Of a stretch of DNA of 64,000 bases, positions 53,789-64,000 are shown one piece after another. Source of the DNA: Theocolax elegans (taxonomy: Eukaryota > Arthropoda > Insecta > Hymenoptera > Cerocephalidae); assembly GCA_026168455.1 (NCBI GenBank), contig CM047426.1, positions 62,323,562 to 62,387,561 of the forward strand. The letters run 5' to 3'. Under the pieces are notes generated by a model. The model worked only from the letters and a program-made list of their open reading frames with translations. It was not told the origin of the DNA and searched no databases. The translations under genes were made by a program, and so were the position numbers. Numbering within the stretch: position 1 is the first letter of the stretch; every line of letters begins with the position of its first letter.

Positions 53789-54460
53789 GCATATGAATTT
53801 TATCCGATTTTTAATATTTTTAATAATTTTCAATATTTCCAACGTAGTTTTTATGTTGGCAGGTGTAGATCCCTGTAACTTGGGTTCTACATCCCGTTTA
53901 CCCAACAGTATCCCTACTAAGCACACTAGCAGCAGCATCACAAATTCTCTGGTGTACGATATTGCAGCACCATCATCGTATCTTTTGTAAGGAGGTGCAT
54001 CATTGTCAGGAGAGGTATTGCATTACCTCCAGGAGATGTACCATGAACCAGAGAAGCATACAAGCAGCGAAAGGTTCAGCAGTGTTAGATAGTCCACGGT
54101 GTCACACCAGCAGCAACGAACAGCACTATGATACTCCTAGCAGCACCGAACATCAGCATTCAAATCCCTGCAGCTATACAACATGAATAATTAGACTGTG
54201 CCTTAATTAGAAGGACACAAGGAAGCTTGTAGCTGTACCAAAATATTGGTAGTTACATGCAAGAAAAGGACTGACATGTAAGGTTATGGTAATCATAACA
54301 ATACCATAACTCTCGAATATTAACAATTTTATAATATAATAAACACTACTTTAGTAAGTAATGTATTACCTTGCAAGCAGCTGGAAACCCTCGCAGCTAA
54401 GTTCCAACCAGGAGATCCCGCAGCAGCAGGCCTGACACACATCAGCTAATCGAGTGCCGT
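53789..54460. other. Interval with CAG/AGC-rich patches
   Basis: There are no recognisable domains. Open frames at 53793-53990 and 53962-54186 consist largely of serine- and histidine-rich translation of AGCAGCA/CAGCAC words. Similar AGC-rich text occurs at 56700-57070, which suggests a shared repeat origin. Confidence 0.4.

Positions 54461-54506
<46 letters not shown>
54461..54506. repeat. (GA)n tract, 3' border of the N1-like copy
   Basis: This is a near-perfect GA run followed by gattgattgattga, as at 13629-13668. Confidence 0.95.
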
Positions 54507-54509
<3 letters not shown>

Positions 54510-55132
54510 ATTGATTGATAACATTTATTTGGTACAGTGGGGTAAAACCCCGTATACACTAAAAGAAAATTCGACGTAGAAATTTCATTTACAATAGTAA
54601 TAAAAAATAAAATAAAATAATAACAATAGTTATTTACAAACTAAAACTAAATAACAAAATAAAATAAAACAAGGTAAATAAACAAAAATACAAATAAAAT
54701 ACGCAGTAATAGGATAACATAATGAATAAAACAATGGGATCAATACAAAGCGCCAAAAATAAAACAAAGATAAAAACAAAGATATAAATTAAATAAATTA
54801 AATAAGGAATTACACGTAACATATCGAATAATAATAGTTTGTACTTGGTCGACGAATCCCAGTAAAAATAATATGAAAAATAAGATGAAATAAAATGAAA
54901 TAAGCTCCTAAAAATCCGGTACTGGAGGGCAATTTATTCCCTCGTTGTTTATCCTCGTCTCCCAAGCTTGTCGATCGAGCTCAGAAAGATAAAGTGAAAG
55001 GGATGACTTAAAGGAACTAGCGAGGAGATGGTCAAAATTGGTGTACGGGAGGTGATTGATGAGACAACCCGACACAAAACGTACGCAAGCATTTAATAGT
55101 CGCTGTAATTTTAAATTCCTAGTAGCATCCAG

Positions 55133-55135
<3 letters not shown>
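54507..55135 (-). mobile_element. N1 copy D: 5'-truncated, between two GA tracts
   Basis: The minus strand encodes the RT tail: LDLDATRNLKLQRLLNACVR, then FVSGCLINHL and LYLSELDRQAWETRINNEG (open to 54908). It matches TRNLKLQRLLNACVRFVWG and GLDQTAWDTRMQYEG of copy A. About 60-80 residues between VSG and LINHL are missing compared with copy A. The 3' UTR runs to the GA tract at 54461-54506; the 5' end abuts the GA tract at 55136. Confidence 0.8.

Positions 55136-55196
<61 letters not shown>
55136..55196. repeat. (GA)n tract, 5' border of the N1-like copy
   Basis: Thirty GA dinucleotides lie immediately next to the truncated RT tail. Confidence 0.95.
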
Positions 55197-55200
<4 letters not shown>

Positions 55201-56175
55201 GATCCAAGTATTGGCCGTCCCGTCTAAACCTGTAACACGGAAAACCAATTAGTCGATAAGCGAATAATTACAGAACGATATTAAATAGTAACCTCGAGTA
55301 TTACATCGCCAGGAAAGCATTATCCTCACACAAGCTAGCAGCCACCATAGGAACCCGTTCTCGTTGTATCCACATGGACGTGGGCACTCACGGATGATAC
55401 GCTTGAGACGACGGCGGGCATGGAACGTCTAGACGCAGGAAGGTGAATACGCACATCTGGCCCGAGCAGTGAAGCATACCAGACCGCTACTGAGTACTAC
55501 CGACGCATGTAGGAGATATTGTCTATGTGCGCAGTAGTAGACAGTAGCAGATATTCTAGAAGACGATCTCTAGGACGCCAACGTTTCTGCACGCTTTTGC
55601 AGTAAATGCACAACAGTCCTTTCTTTTTGTAAGTGTGCATCCAGTCTCTCTCCTTTCCTCCTTAACCCCTTGCGCAGCAAACCGCCGCAGCTCGTACGCA
55701 CTTTGAGCATCAATATAAATTCGCCGCAAACGTACGCGGCTAGCGTCTAAACCTTATTATTAATTATTAAAATCTATTATTTGTATTCTTTTACTTAATT
55801 GTTTAATTTGCCTTGACGCCATGCTCTCATCCCCAGCGTGACCGTTTCATTAGCGCCCAATGTGATTTTTGGCATGGACAACGTGTTCTTTTTTTGTACA
55901 TTCATAATGGCATAGTAGTAATTTCTAGGCCGATATTGAAATATACGGGATTAATTTTTCGCATTCGATTTCATTAGTATGTTAATTGAATTTATTATGA
56001 AGTGTAAAACTATTTTATATAATTTTGTTCGTATAGTAGCATCTTTAAATTACAGCGCTAATATTTCGAAAAACTCCAATAATAATAAACTTTTGAAATA
56101 TACTCAATATTTAAGATAAAGTAACTTATAATTTTATTAATCTTTCAATATACAATATTTTTATAATAATTAAAA
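55197..56175. other. Interval without recognised features
   Basis: The first part (55200-55730) is less AT-rich than its surroundings and the rest is AT-rich. I found no domain, splice-flanked exon or RNA gene. Confidence 0.4.
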
Positions 56176-59172
56176 AAATATATAAGCAGCTCCATTAAGT
56201 CTTATTAATAATAAAGTAGATGTTACACCCTATATGAATTACAAAAATTCTTACTTCTTGGGGACAATATTCAGGTGATCAGGGTTACCTTTGAGTCATC
56301 TGGACATCGTATTGGATTGTATATATGCCATTTTGCTTGAATTAAAAAAATTCTCACTTCCTGGAGACGATGACTAGGTGGTCCGGGTGCACCCCCATAC
56401 CACCACTCCCATTCCTTTTAGATTTTACTCCTAGAAAAACCACTAAAATTATTACCTACCATCAGTGCGTCCAAAGATATATGATACGTCTATTTACAAA
56501 AAAATATTTACGAATTCCTTACGTCACATCGAGAATAACGTCATAGCAAAAGGTGAAAAAAATTTGATATAAGCAGCTTAATATAATACAAGCACAACGG
56601 TATCGCTATCGGAAATAAACTCGATATCTGAATACCCAATTATTACGCTAGCTTCAACAATTCCGACAGATGAAAATTTATACAATAACTTCTTCGTAAC
56701 AAATACAACCCCTGCAGCAACGCAGAGCACACATGTATACGAACACGTAGCCAAGGACGACAAGCAGCATTCAACCCTCAGCATTCAAAGTAGTGCAGCA
56801 AAGAGCAGTAGAACAAAGAGAAAATGAGCTCATCGAAACAAACCAGAACGACCCGAGAAACAGCAGCAGAAAAAATCTTTCCAGTGTGCAATGGTAAGAC
56901 AAAATAACAGCACAACAGCAGCGGCATGAGCAGGCACACCACAGCAGCACATTCTACGAGCCACATCTACAAAATGAACTTTACAAGAGAAACGCTTCAT
57001 TTCGCATTCCCAATACCAGCGGCAGCAACATCAAACAAACTTTTCGATGCCAACATGCAGAAATTATTCAAATTGCAGCAATCTTGAGGAGTCGCTATTC
57101 ACAAAAAAAAAGGAACCGTGGAAATTTTCTTTAGTTACCACAATCAACTAAAAGGAGCAAAGAAAAGCAATCACGTTTCGGTCGTCAGTGCCACCTTCTT
57201 CAGACTTCTGAAATAAACACTGTAATTGGTATTTAAAAATTTTGACGCAAGTCGATTTAAGTGTCCGCTTCTCTTTATATTATCTTTATTTATTTTGACG
57301 TTTGCTTGTTAATAATGAGGAAAAAGAAGCGGATATTTAAATCGATTTGCGACGAAATTTTTTAATATCAATTACAGTGTTTATTTTACAAGTCTGAAGA
57401 GATTGGTTTTGACTACCGAAACGTTACAAAAAGGAAAGAATGTGTTAAAGTTTTTTTTCACCTTCATTTGACTCGAGAAGTTCGTTAAATTTTCAACAAT
57501 CAATCTTATAAAACCACCGAGTGATAAAATCAAAACATCGACGAGGATAAATCCACCTAGTCACAAGTTATTGCAAATCCCAATCTTATTGGAATTTGTA
57601 TTCTTGACATATTAAATGGTTATTTCCTTTTGTGATATCAATAATGTTATTCTTGGTAATGATACTTATTTGAATTTATTGATGTGTGAAAAAATTTCAG
57701 CTTCGATTGCGTATTTCATTAATTTCGTTACCAATAGTGATTGCTCTTTCACTAATGCTCGGTCGGTTGATTTGATATTTTTTATTGGATGTATGTATAA
57801 AACCATTAGAAACTTTTAATTGCATATAATTTTAATATTCTTTTTACTTTAAAGTTATTTGAACTGGACCAATTAATAATTATCTAGTCTAGACATAAAT
57901 TAAATGCCAAATTGTGATCTATTTTGGTCAATCTTCCACGGGTAAACCTTAATAATGACATAGTTACTTTATTTGCCACCATTCAAAATTTTAAATTGGT
58001 CTTGTTCGAGCTATCATCGAGAACTGCTGTGTCTACTAGTAGCTTCTCAACAGAAATCGGGAAAATATAGTGCTATTTACAATTGTGAATTTAATATAGT
58101 GATCGTGTTATCAGCGACAGTTAATATTAAGTATAATCACTGTTGCGGCGTCGCCGATATTCTTCATTACCACACAATAACACAATTAAAAGTACAACAA
58201 ACAATGGAATAAATCAACCAAATTTAGAAAACGAAATACAGTCCTACTCAAATGTTTTGACATAAAGACAAAAAACTAAACGTGAAAATGCCATCATTAT
58301 TGAATCAAGGGAAGGCATAACAATAGATGATTACCTAGACGGTTTAGAACAACACGTTGACTTAAATGTGGTCAGATATATTTTTAAAATTTCCGGTAGT
58401 AGAGTGTGTCTGTTTTGTTTGTAAACAGGTTGGCCACATAGTAAGATCAAAATCACTCTCAAAACAACCTAATTATAAACACTAATATAGAATCTCTAAC
58501 TAACATCTGCTCCGATCCTCAAGTTCTATTAACAAGCAACGATGATAGAAATTCACCACCACAAAACAATATTTCAACACAAGCCAACGATAGTACTCTG
58601 GATACAACTGGCAAAAGTCAATCATTAAAACATTCTCCATCTTCTATCATATCTGCAGAATCAACGGAATTTCTAGTAGAAGAAACAGATAACATGATGG
58701 TGGATGAATCAAATCTTGATTTCCCAGAACTAGTAGAAATAATGATAATAAAGATGAAAATTTCGTAAAACTTAAACTAAAAAGCAAAAACAAGAAAATA
58801 ATAGTATAGACACTCATGACAATAAGATAAAACAAACGTTAAATCTCGAAGAAATTATCAAACCCGCAAATCAGCATTTACAATCCATCAAAACAAAACA
58901 GTAATATACTTTGATAAATTTCATGAATTTCTGGAATACTCACATGGTAATACAAACACACTGGAATTAGCCTCACCATATACGACCATAGATCGACGAA
59001 CTTATCGAAATGATAGACATTGCATATCTCAATATTAACATTAATATTCTGAAAAGTAGACTCACAATATTGAAGAAACAACTAAAAAACCAACAACTAA
59101 GTGACTCAGACAAACGAACAATTTACTCTCAAGACGAATTTTACTAAGTATAATTAAATTAAAACGAAATCT
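56176..59172 (+). repeat. Tandem unit 1 (2,997 bp) of an I-like non-LTR element
   Basis: The unit runs from aaatatataagcagctcc to the same words at 59173. It contains a short internal duplication near 56260-56400 (attcttacttcttggggac and attctcacttcctggagac), a CAG-rich stretch (56690-57070), an inverted pair of hammerhead-like motifs (57172-57203 minus, 57394-57424 plus), and an ORF1 remnant from about 58270. Unit 2 differs mostly by single-base insertions and deletions, often in short homopolymers. Confidence 0.9.
58270..59160 (+). pseudogene. Non-LTR ORF1 remnant, unit 1
   Basis: The + strand gives IESREGITIDDYLDGLEQHV, DLNVVRYIFKISGSRVCLF, then in another frame CFVCKQVGHIVRS (one CCHC-like knuckle), EFLVEETDNMMVDE, and a C-terminal FDKFHEFLEYSHGN and LTILKKQLKNQQ. 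The ISxxRVCLF strand normally lies well before the knuckles, so an internal deletion joins them. Several frameshifts are present. It resembles gag-like ORF1 proteins of I/Jockey-type elements. Confidence 0.65.
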
Positions 59173-62169
59173 CAAATATATAAGCAGCTCCATTAAGTCT
59201 TATTAATAATAAGTAGATGTTACACCCTATATGAATTACAAAAATTCTTACTTCTTGGGGACAATATTCAGGTGATCAGGGTTACCTTTGAGTCATCTGG
59301 ACATCGTATTGGATTGTATATATGCCATTTTGCTTGAATTAAAAAAATTCTCACTTCCTGGAGACGATGACTAGGTGGTCCGGGTGCACCCCCATACCAC
59401 CACTCCCATTCCTTTTAGATTTTACTCCTAGAAAAAACCACTAAAATTATTACCTACCATCAGTGCGTCCAAAGATATATGATACGTCTATTTACAAAAA
59501 AATATTTACGAATTCCTTACGGTCACATCGAGAATAACGTCATAGCAAAAGGTGAAAAAAATTTGATATAAGCAGCTTAATATAATACAAGCACAACGGT
59601 ATCGCTATCGGAAATAAACTCGATATCTGAATACCCAATTATTACGCTAGCTTCAACAATTCCGACAGATGAAAATTTATACAATAACTTCTTCGTAACA
59701 AATACAACCCCTGCAGCAACGCAGAGCACACATGTATACGAACACGTAGCCAAGGACGACAAGCAGCATTCAACCCTCAGCATTCAAAGTAGTGCAGCAA
59801 AGAGCAGTAGAACAAAGAGAAAATGAGCTCATCGAAACAAACCAGAACGACCCGAGAAACAGCAGCAGAAAAAATCTTTCCAGTGTGCAATGGTAAGACA
59901 AAATAACAGCACAACAGCAGCGGCATGAGCAGGCACACCACAGCAGCACATTCTACGAGCCACATCTACAAAATGAACTTTACAAGAGAAACGCTTCATT
60001 TCGCATTCCCAATACCAGCGGCAGCAACATCAAACAAACTTTTCGATGCCAACATGCAGAAATTATTCAAATTGCAGCAATCTTGAGGAGTCGCTATTCA
60101 CAAAAAAAAAGGAACCGTGGAAATTTTCTTTAGTTACCACAATCAACTAAAAGGAGCAAAGAAAAGCAATCACGTTTCGGTCGTCAGTGCCACCTTCTTC
60201 AGACTTCTGAAATAAACACTGTAATTGGTATTTAAAAATTTTGACGCAAGTCGATTTAAGTGTCCGCTTCTCTTTATATTATCTTTATTTATTTTGACGT
60301 TTGCTTGTTAATAATGAGGAAAAAGAAGCGGATATTTAAATCGATTTGCGACGAAATTTTTTAATATCAATTACAGTGTTTATTTTACAAGTCTGAAGAG
60401 ATTGGTTTTGACTACCGAAACGTTACAAAAAGGAAAGAATGTGTTAAAGTTTTTTTTCACCTTCATTTGACTCGAGAAGTTCGTTAAATTTTCAACAATC
60501 AATCTTATAAAACCACCGAGTGATAAAATCAAAACATCGACGAGGATAAATCCACCTAGTCACAAGTTATTGCAAATCCCAATCTTATTGGAATTTGTAT
60601 TCTTGACATATTAAATGGTTATTTCCTTTTGTGATATCAATAATGTTATTCTTGGTAATGATACTTATTTGAATTTATTGATGTGTGAAAAAATTTCAGC
60701 TTCGATTGCGTATTTCATTAATTTCGTTACCAATAGTGATTGCTCTTTCACTAATGCTCGGTCGGTTGATTTGATATTTTTTATTGGATGTATGTATAAA
60801 ACCATTAGAAACTTTTAATTGCATATAATTTTAATATTCTTTTTACTTTAAAGTTATTTGAACTGGACCAATTAATAATTATCTAGTCTAGACATAAATT
60901 AAATGCCAAATTGTGATCTATTTTGGTCAATCTTCCACGGGTAAACCTTAATAATGACATAGTTACTTTATTTGCCACCATTCAAAATTTTAAATTGGTC
61001 TTGTTCGAGCTATCATCGAGAACTGCTGTGTCTACTAGTAGCTTCTCAACAGAAATCGGGAAAATATAGTGCTATTACAATTGTGAATTTAATATAGTGA
61101 TCGTGTTATCAGCGACAGTTAATATTAAGTATAATCACTGTTGCGGCGTCGCCGATATTCTTCATTACCACACAATAACACAATTAAAAGTACAACAAAC
61201 AATGGAATAAATCACCAAATTTAGAAAACGAAATACAGTCCTACTCAAATGTTTTGACATAAAGACAAAAAACTAAACGTGAAAATGCCATCATTATTGA
61301 ATCAAGGGAAGGCATAACAATAGATGATTACCTAGACGGTTTAGAACAACACGTTGACTTAAATGTGGTCAGATATATTTTTAAAATTTCCGGTAGTAGA
61401 GTGTGTCTGTTTTGTTTGTAAACAGGTTGGCCACATAGTAAGATCAAAATCACTCTCAAAACAACCTAATTATAACACTAATATAGAATCTCTAACTAAC
61501 ATCTGCTCCGATCCTCAAGTTCTATTAACAAGCAACGATGATAGAATTCACCACCACAAAACAATATTTCAACACAAGCCAACGATAGTACTCTGGATAC
61601 AACTGGCAAAAGTCAATCATTAAAACATTCTCCATCTTCTATCATATCTGCAGAATCAACGGAATTTCTAGTAGAAGAAACAGATAACATGATGGTGGAT
61701 GAATCAAATCTTGATTTCCCAGAACTAGTAGAAATAATGATAATAAGATGAAAATTTCGTAAAACTTAAAACTAAAAAGCAAAAACAAGAAAATAATAGT
61801 ATAGACACTCATGACAATAAGATAAAACAAACGTTAAATCTCGAAGAAATTATCAAACCCGCAAATCAAGCATTTACAATCCATCAAAACAAAACAGTAA
61901 TATACTTTGATAAATTTCATGAATTTCTGGAATACTCACATGGTAATACAAACACACTGGAATTAGCCTCACCATATACGACCATAGATCGACGAACTTA
62001 TCGAAATGATAGACATTGCATATCTCAATATTAACATTAATATTCTGAAAAGTAGACTCACAATATTGAAGAAACAACTAAAAAACCAACAACTAAGTGA
62101 CTCAGACAAACGAACAATTTACTCTCAAGACGAATTTTACTAAGTATAATTAAATTAAAACGAAATCTC
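59173..62169 (+). repeat. Tandem unit 2 (2,997 bp)
   Basis: This is collinear with unit 1 over its whole length. Its right end continues into the endonuclease ORF rather than a new unit, so unit 2 is the one attached to the rest of the element. Confidence 0.9.
61270..62150 (+). pseudogene. Non-LTR ORF1 remnant, unit 2
   Basis: It has the same content as 58270-59160. Small indels keep a slightly longer frame here (61363-61623, with FVCKQVGHIVRSKSLSKQP). It lies directly upstream of the endonuclease at 62224, the normal ORF1-ORF2 order. Confidence 0.65.
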
Positions 62170-62223
62170 AAATATATAAATCTCAATAAAAAACTTTTAA
62201 GTGACAAATATCTTACAATAACA

Positions 62224-62670
62224 ATGAAGTGTCATACAACTGAAAACTTAAGGCTACAATTTTGGAACTGCAGAAGCATAAATAATAAAAAAGAAGAATT
62301 GCACAATATACTAAAGAACATCGATATTTTCATTGGAGTAGAAACTTGGCTCAACGAGAAAGATACCAACTTTCAATTTTCTGGATTTAAAACGTTTAGA
62401 AAAGACCGACTGCACGGTAGAGGAGGTGGTACTATAATACTAATACGTAATAATTTAGCTTATAAAGAACGAGATAGCCTGATAAGTCCGCACAACACTG
62501 CCGAAATATGCGGTGTTACAATTACCAATACTAAGCCTCATGTATACATTATTACTTGTTATAAAGCTCCTCACTCAACTCTTTCAGAAAAACAATGGAC
62601 ACCAATTTGCAGAAAAAATAAATTTAGCATTAAACAAAATAAGTCCATCCTGGACTGCAATCAATTCTAA
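62224..62670 (+). pseudogene. I-like non-LTR ORF2: endonuclease N-terminus
   Basis: The frame starts with an ATG after the ORF1 remnant. It encodes LRLQFWNCRSINNKKEEL, IDIFIGVETWLNEKDTNF, FKTFRKDRLHGRGGG, TIILIRNN and YIITCYKAPH. The WNCRSI start, the E of VETWL and the KDRxxGRGGG loop are standard for the APE-type endonuclease of I/Jockey-type elements. Homology ends near 62600, after which the sequence jumps (no RT), so this is an internally deleted copy. Confidence 0.8.
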
Positions 62671-63160
62671 ATATAATGCCAAATTGTATCGAAAATCAAA
62701 TCTTAAGTTTGTATGTTTCCACATTACAGAGTCACTTGTGCGGTTGGACTCACTTGCCCTGCAAGACTAAACAACATCGATAAAAACTATTTTTGCAAGG
62801 AACAGAAATGCAACAACAGGAACGTTCACAACTGCTAGAGCCATGTTAACAAGATTTTGGTGAAAAATAAGGAAAAAATGTTTAAAAAAGTAATAATATT
62901 AAACAATAATATGAGCATTTAAAAAAAAAATTAAAGTGTTTTAAAAAAAATGTAAAAGAGTGATGCACTAAACAGTATACTAGTTATACTGATTAAGTTG
63001 CAAAACTCTTATTAAATATAGTATTAGGTTAATTTAGTATTAGGATATAGTGTTAAGTTCTCCGGCTCCTATGTACAGGTGCAGTGTGCACCTTTATAGG
63101 ATACATTTATTGTAAAATATTGTAATGTCTGGAGTTAATAATAAATATATAAATAATAAG
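62671..63160 (+). other. 3' region of the I-like element with a TAA-rich tail
   Basis: This is noncoding and AT-rich, ending gttaataataaatatataaa and taataa. I-type elements characteristically end in (TAA)n, which supports the assignment. The RT and RNase H are absent. Confidence 0.55.
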
Positions 63161-63302
63161 TTCGGCTTTTAACTATTCCGAATTTAACTTAGCGCTAAAC
63201 AGCAAGAATACTGGTTCCAGCCAAGGCTTCGCCGGTATCGACTATCTTGTCCTTCAAACTTATCGATTTATATATATATATATACCAAATGAAATATACT
63301 TA

Positions 63303-64000
63303 ACAAGTCTGAAGAGATTGGTTTTGACTACCGAAACGTTACAAAAAGGAAAGAATGTGTTAAAGTTTTTTTTCACCTTCATTTGACTCGAGAAGTTCGT
63401 TAAATTTTCAACAATCAATCTTATAAAACCACCGAGTGATAAAATCAAAACATCGACGAGGATAAATCCACCTAGTCACAAGTTATTGCAAATCCCAATC
63501 TTATTGGAATTTGTATTCTTGACATATTAAATGGTTATTTCCTTTTGTGATATCAATAATGTTATTCTTGGTAATGATACTTATTTGAATTTATTGATGT
63601 GTGAAAAAATTTCAGCTTCGATTGCGTATTTCATTAATTTCGTTACCAATAGTGATTGCTCTTTCACTAATGCTCGGTCGGTTGATTTGATATTTTTTAT
63701 TGGATGTATGTATAAAACCATTAGAAACTTTTAATTGCATATAATTTTAATATTCTTTTTACTTTAAAGTTATTTGAACTGGACCAATTAATAATTATCT
63801 AGTCTAGACATAAATTAAATGCCAAATTGTGATCTATTTTGGTCAATCTTCCACGGGTAAACCTTAATAATGACATAGTTACTTTATTTGCCACCATTCA
63901 AAATTTTAAATTGGTCTTGTTCGAGCTATCATCGAGAACTGCTGTGTCTACTAGTAGCTTCTCAACAGAAATCGGGAAAATATAGTGCTATTTACAATTG
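63303..64000 (+). repeat. Partial third copy of the tandem unit
   Basis: From acaagtctgaagag onwards the sequence matches 57388-58085 and 60386-61084 nearly exactly to the window end. It begins precisely at the hammerhead-like motif, preceded by an unrelated flank with a short (TA)n. Confidence 0.9.

Noticed and set aside
63260..63290. CRISPR-like or satellite array from short repeats at the right end
   Set aside because: Only a short (TA)n and a large duplicated unit are present; there are no regularly spaced repeats with spacers.

Overview
This window reads as AT-rich insect nuclear DNA packed with transposable elements. The only host-gene piece I can support is one exon (21417-21593, + strand) encoding the start of a kinase domain of the KSR (kinase suppressor of Ras) type. 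The repertoire (mariner, hAT, piggyBac, Helitron, R1-like and Jockey/CR1/I-like non-LTR elements, Ty3/gypsy, palindromic MITEs, a tRNA-derived SINE) fits an arthropod. A hymenopteran is my guess, not a demonstration.

Layout. 1-9500: a 1.66 kb near-perfect palindrome, a SINE inside mariner-derived sequence, a non-LTR fragment, a decayed Ty3/gypsy pol split by a MITE, an internally deleted hAT transposase and a 677-bp palindromic MITE. 9500-17700: a piggyBac remnant, an R1-like 3' end, and a nearly complete but broken non-LTR element (family N1, copy A, minus strand). 17700-27600: R1-like copies with both ends in TTATT/GTT-type simple repeats, the KSR exon, a second non-LTR family (N2) split by an R1-like copy with a 14-bp target duplication, and a second 677-bp MITE. 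27600-35000: a further non-LTR element (N4) split by a solo palindrome arm, diffuse AAGGTCA-type repeats, and a Helitron helicase remnant split by a TIR element.

35100-52300: N1 copy B on the + strand, cut by a 14,455-bp Ty3/gypsy element (37492-51946, minus strand) with 1,993-bp LTRs and a CATG target duplication. This element carries gag with an N-terminal extension, an excellent -1 frameshift signal (G GGA AAC followed by an H-type pseudoknot), pol, and a 725-codon open frame downstream of integrase. That frame has a splice acceptor just before its ATG and encodes a coiled-coil, zinc-knuckle, gag-like protein where an envelope gene might be expected. I consider this the most interesting system here. 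pol has nonsense codons and frameshifts, so this copy is probably not autonomous.

52300-64000: diffuse repeats, a partial MITE, a SINE tail, a (GA)n-flanked truncated non-LTR copy, then a 2,997-bp tandem duplication of an I-like non-LTR element (ORF1 remnant, then endonuclease, then a TAA-rich tail) and a third partial copy running off the window. These units, and two other loci, carry a hammerhead-like CTGAAGA/stem-loop/GAAA motif.

Family names N1, N2, N4, P1 and H1 are labels used only in this report. Homology calls come from reading motifs; no database search was run.
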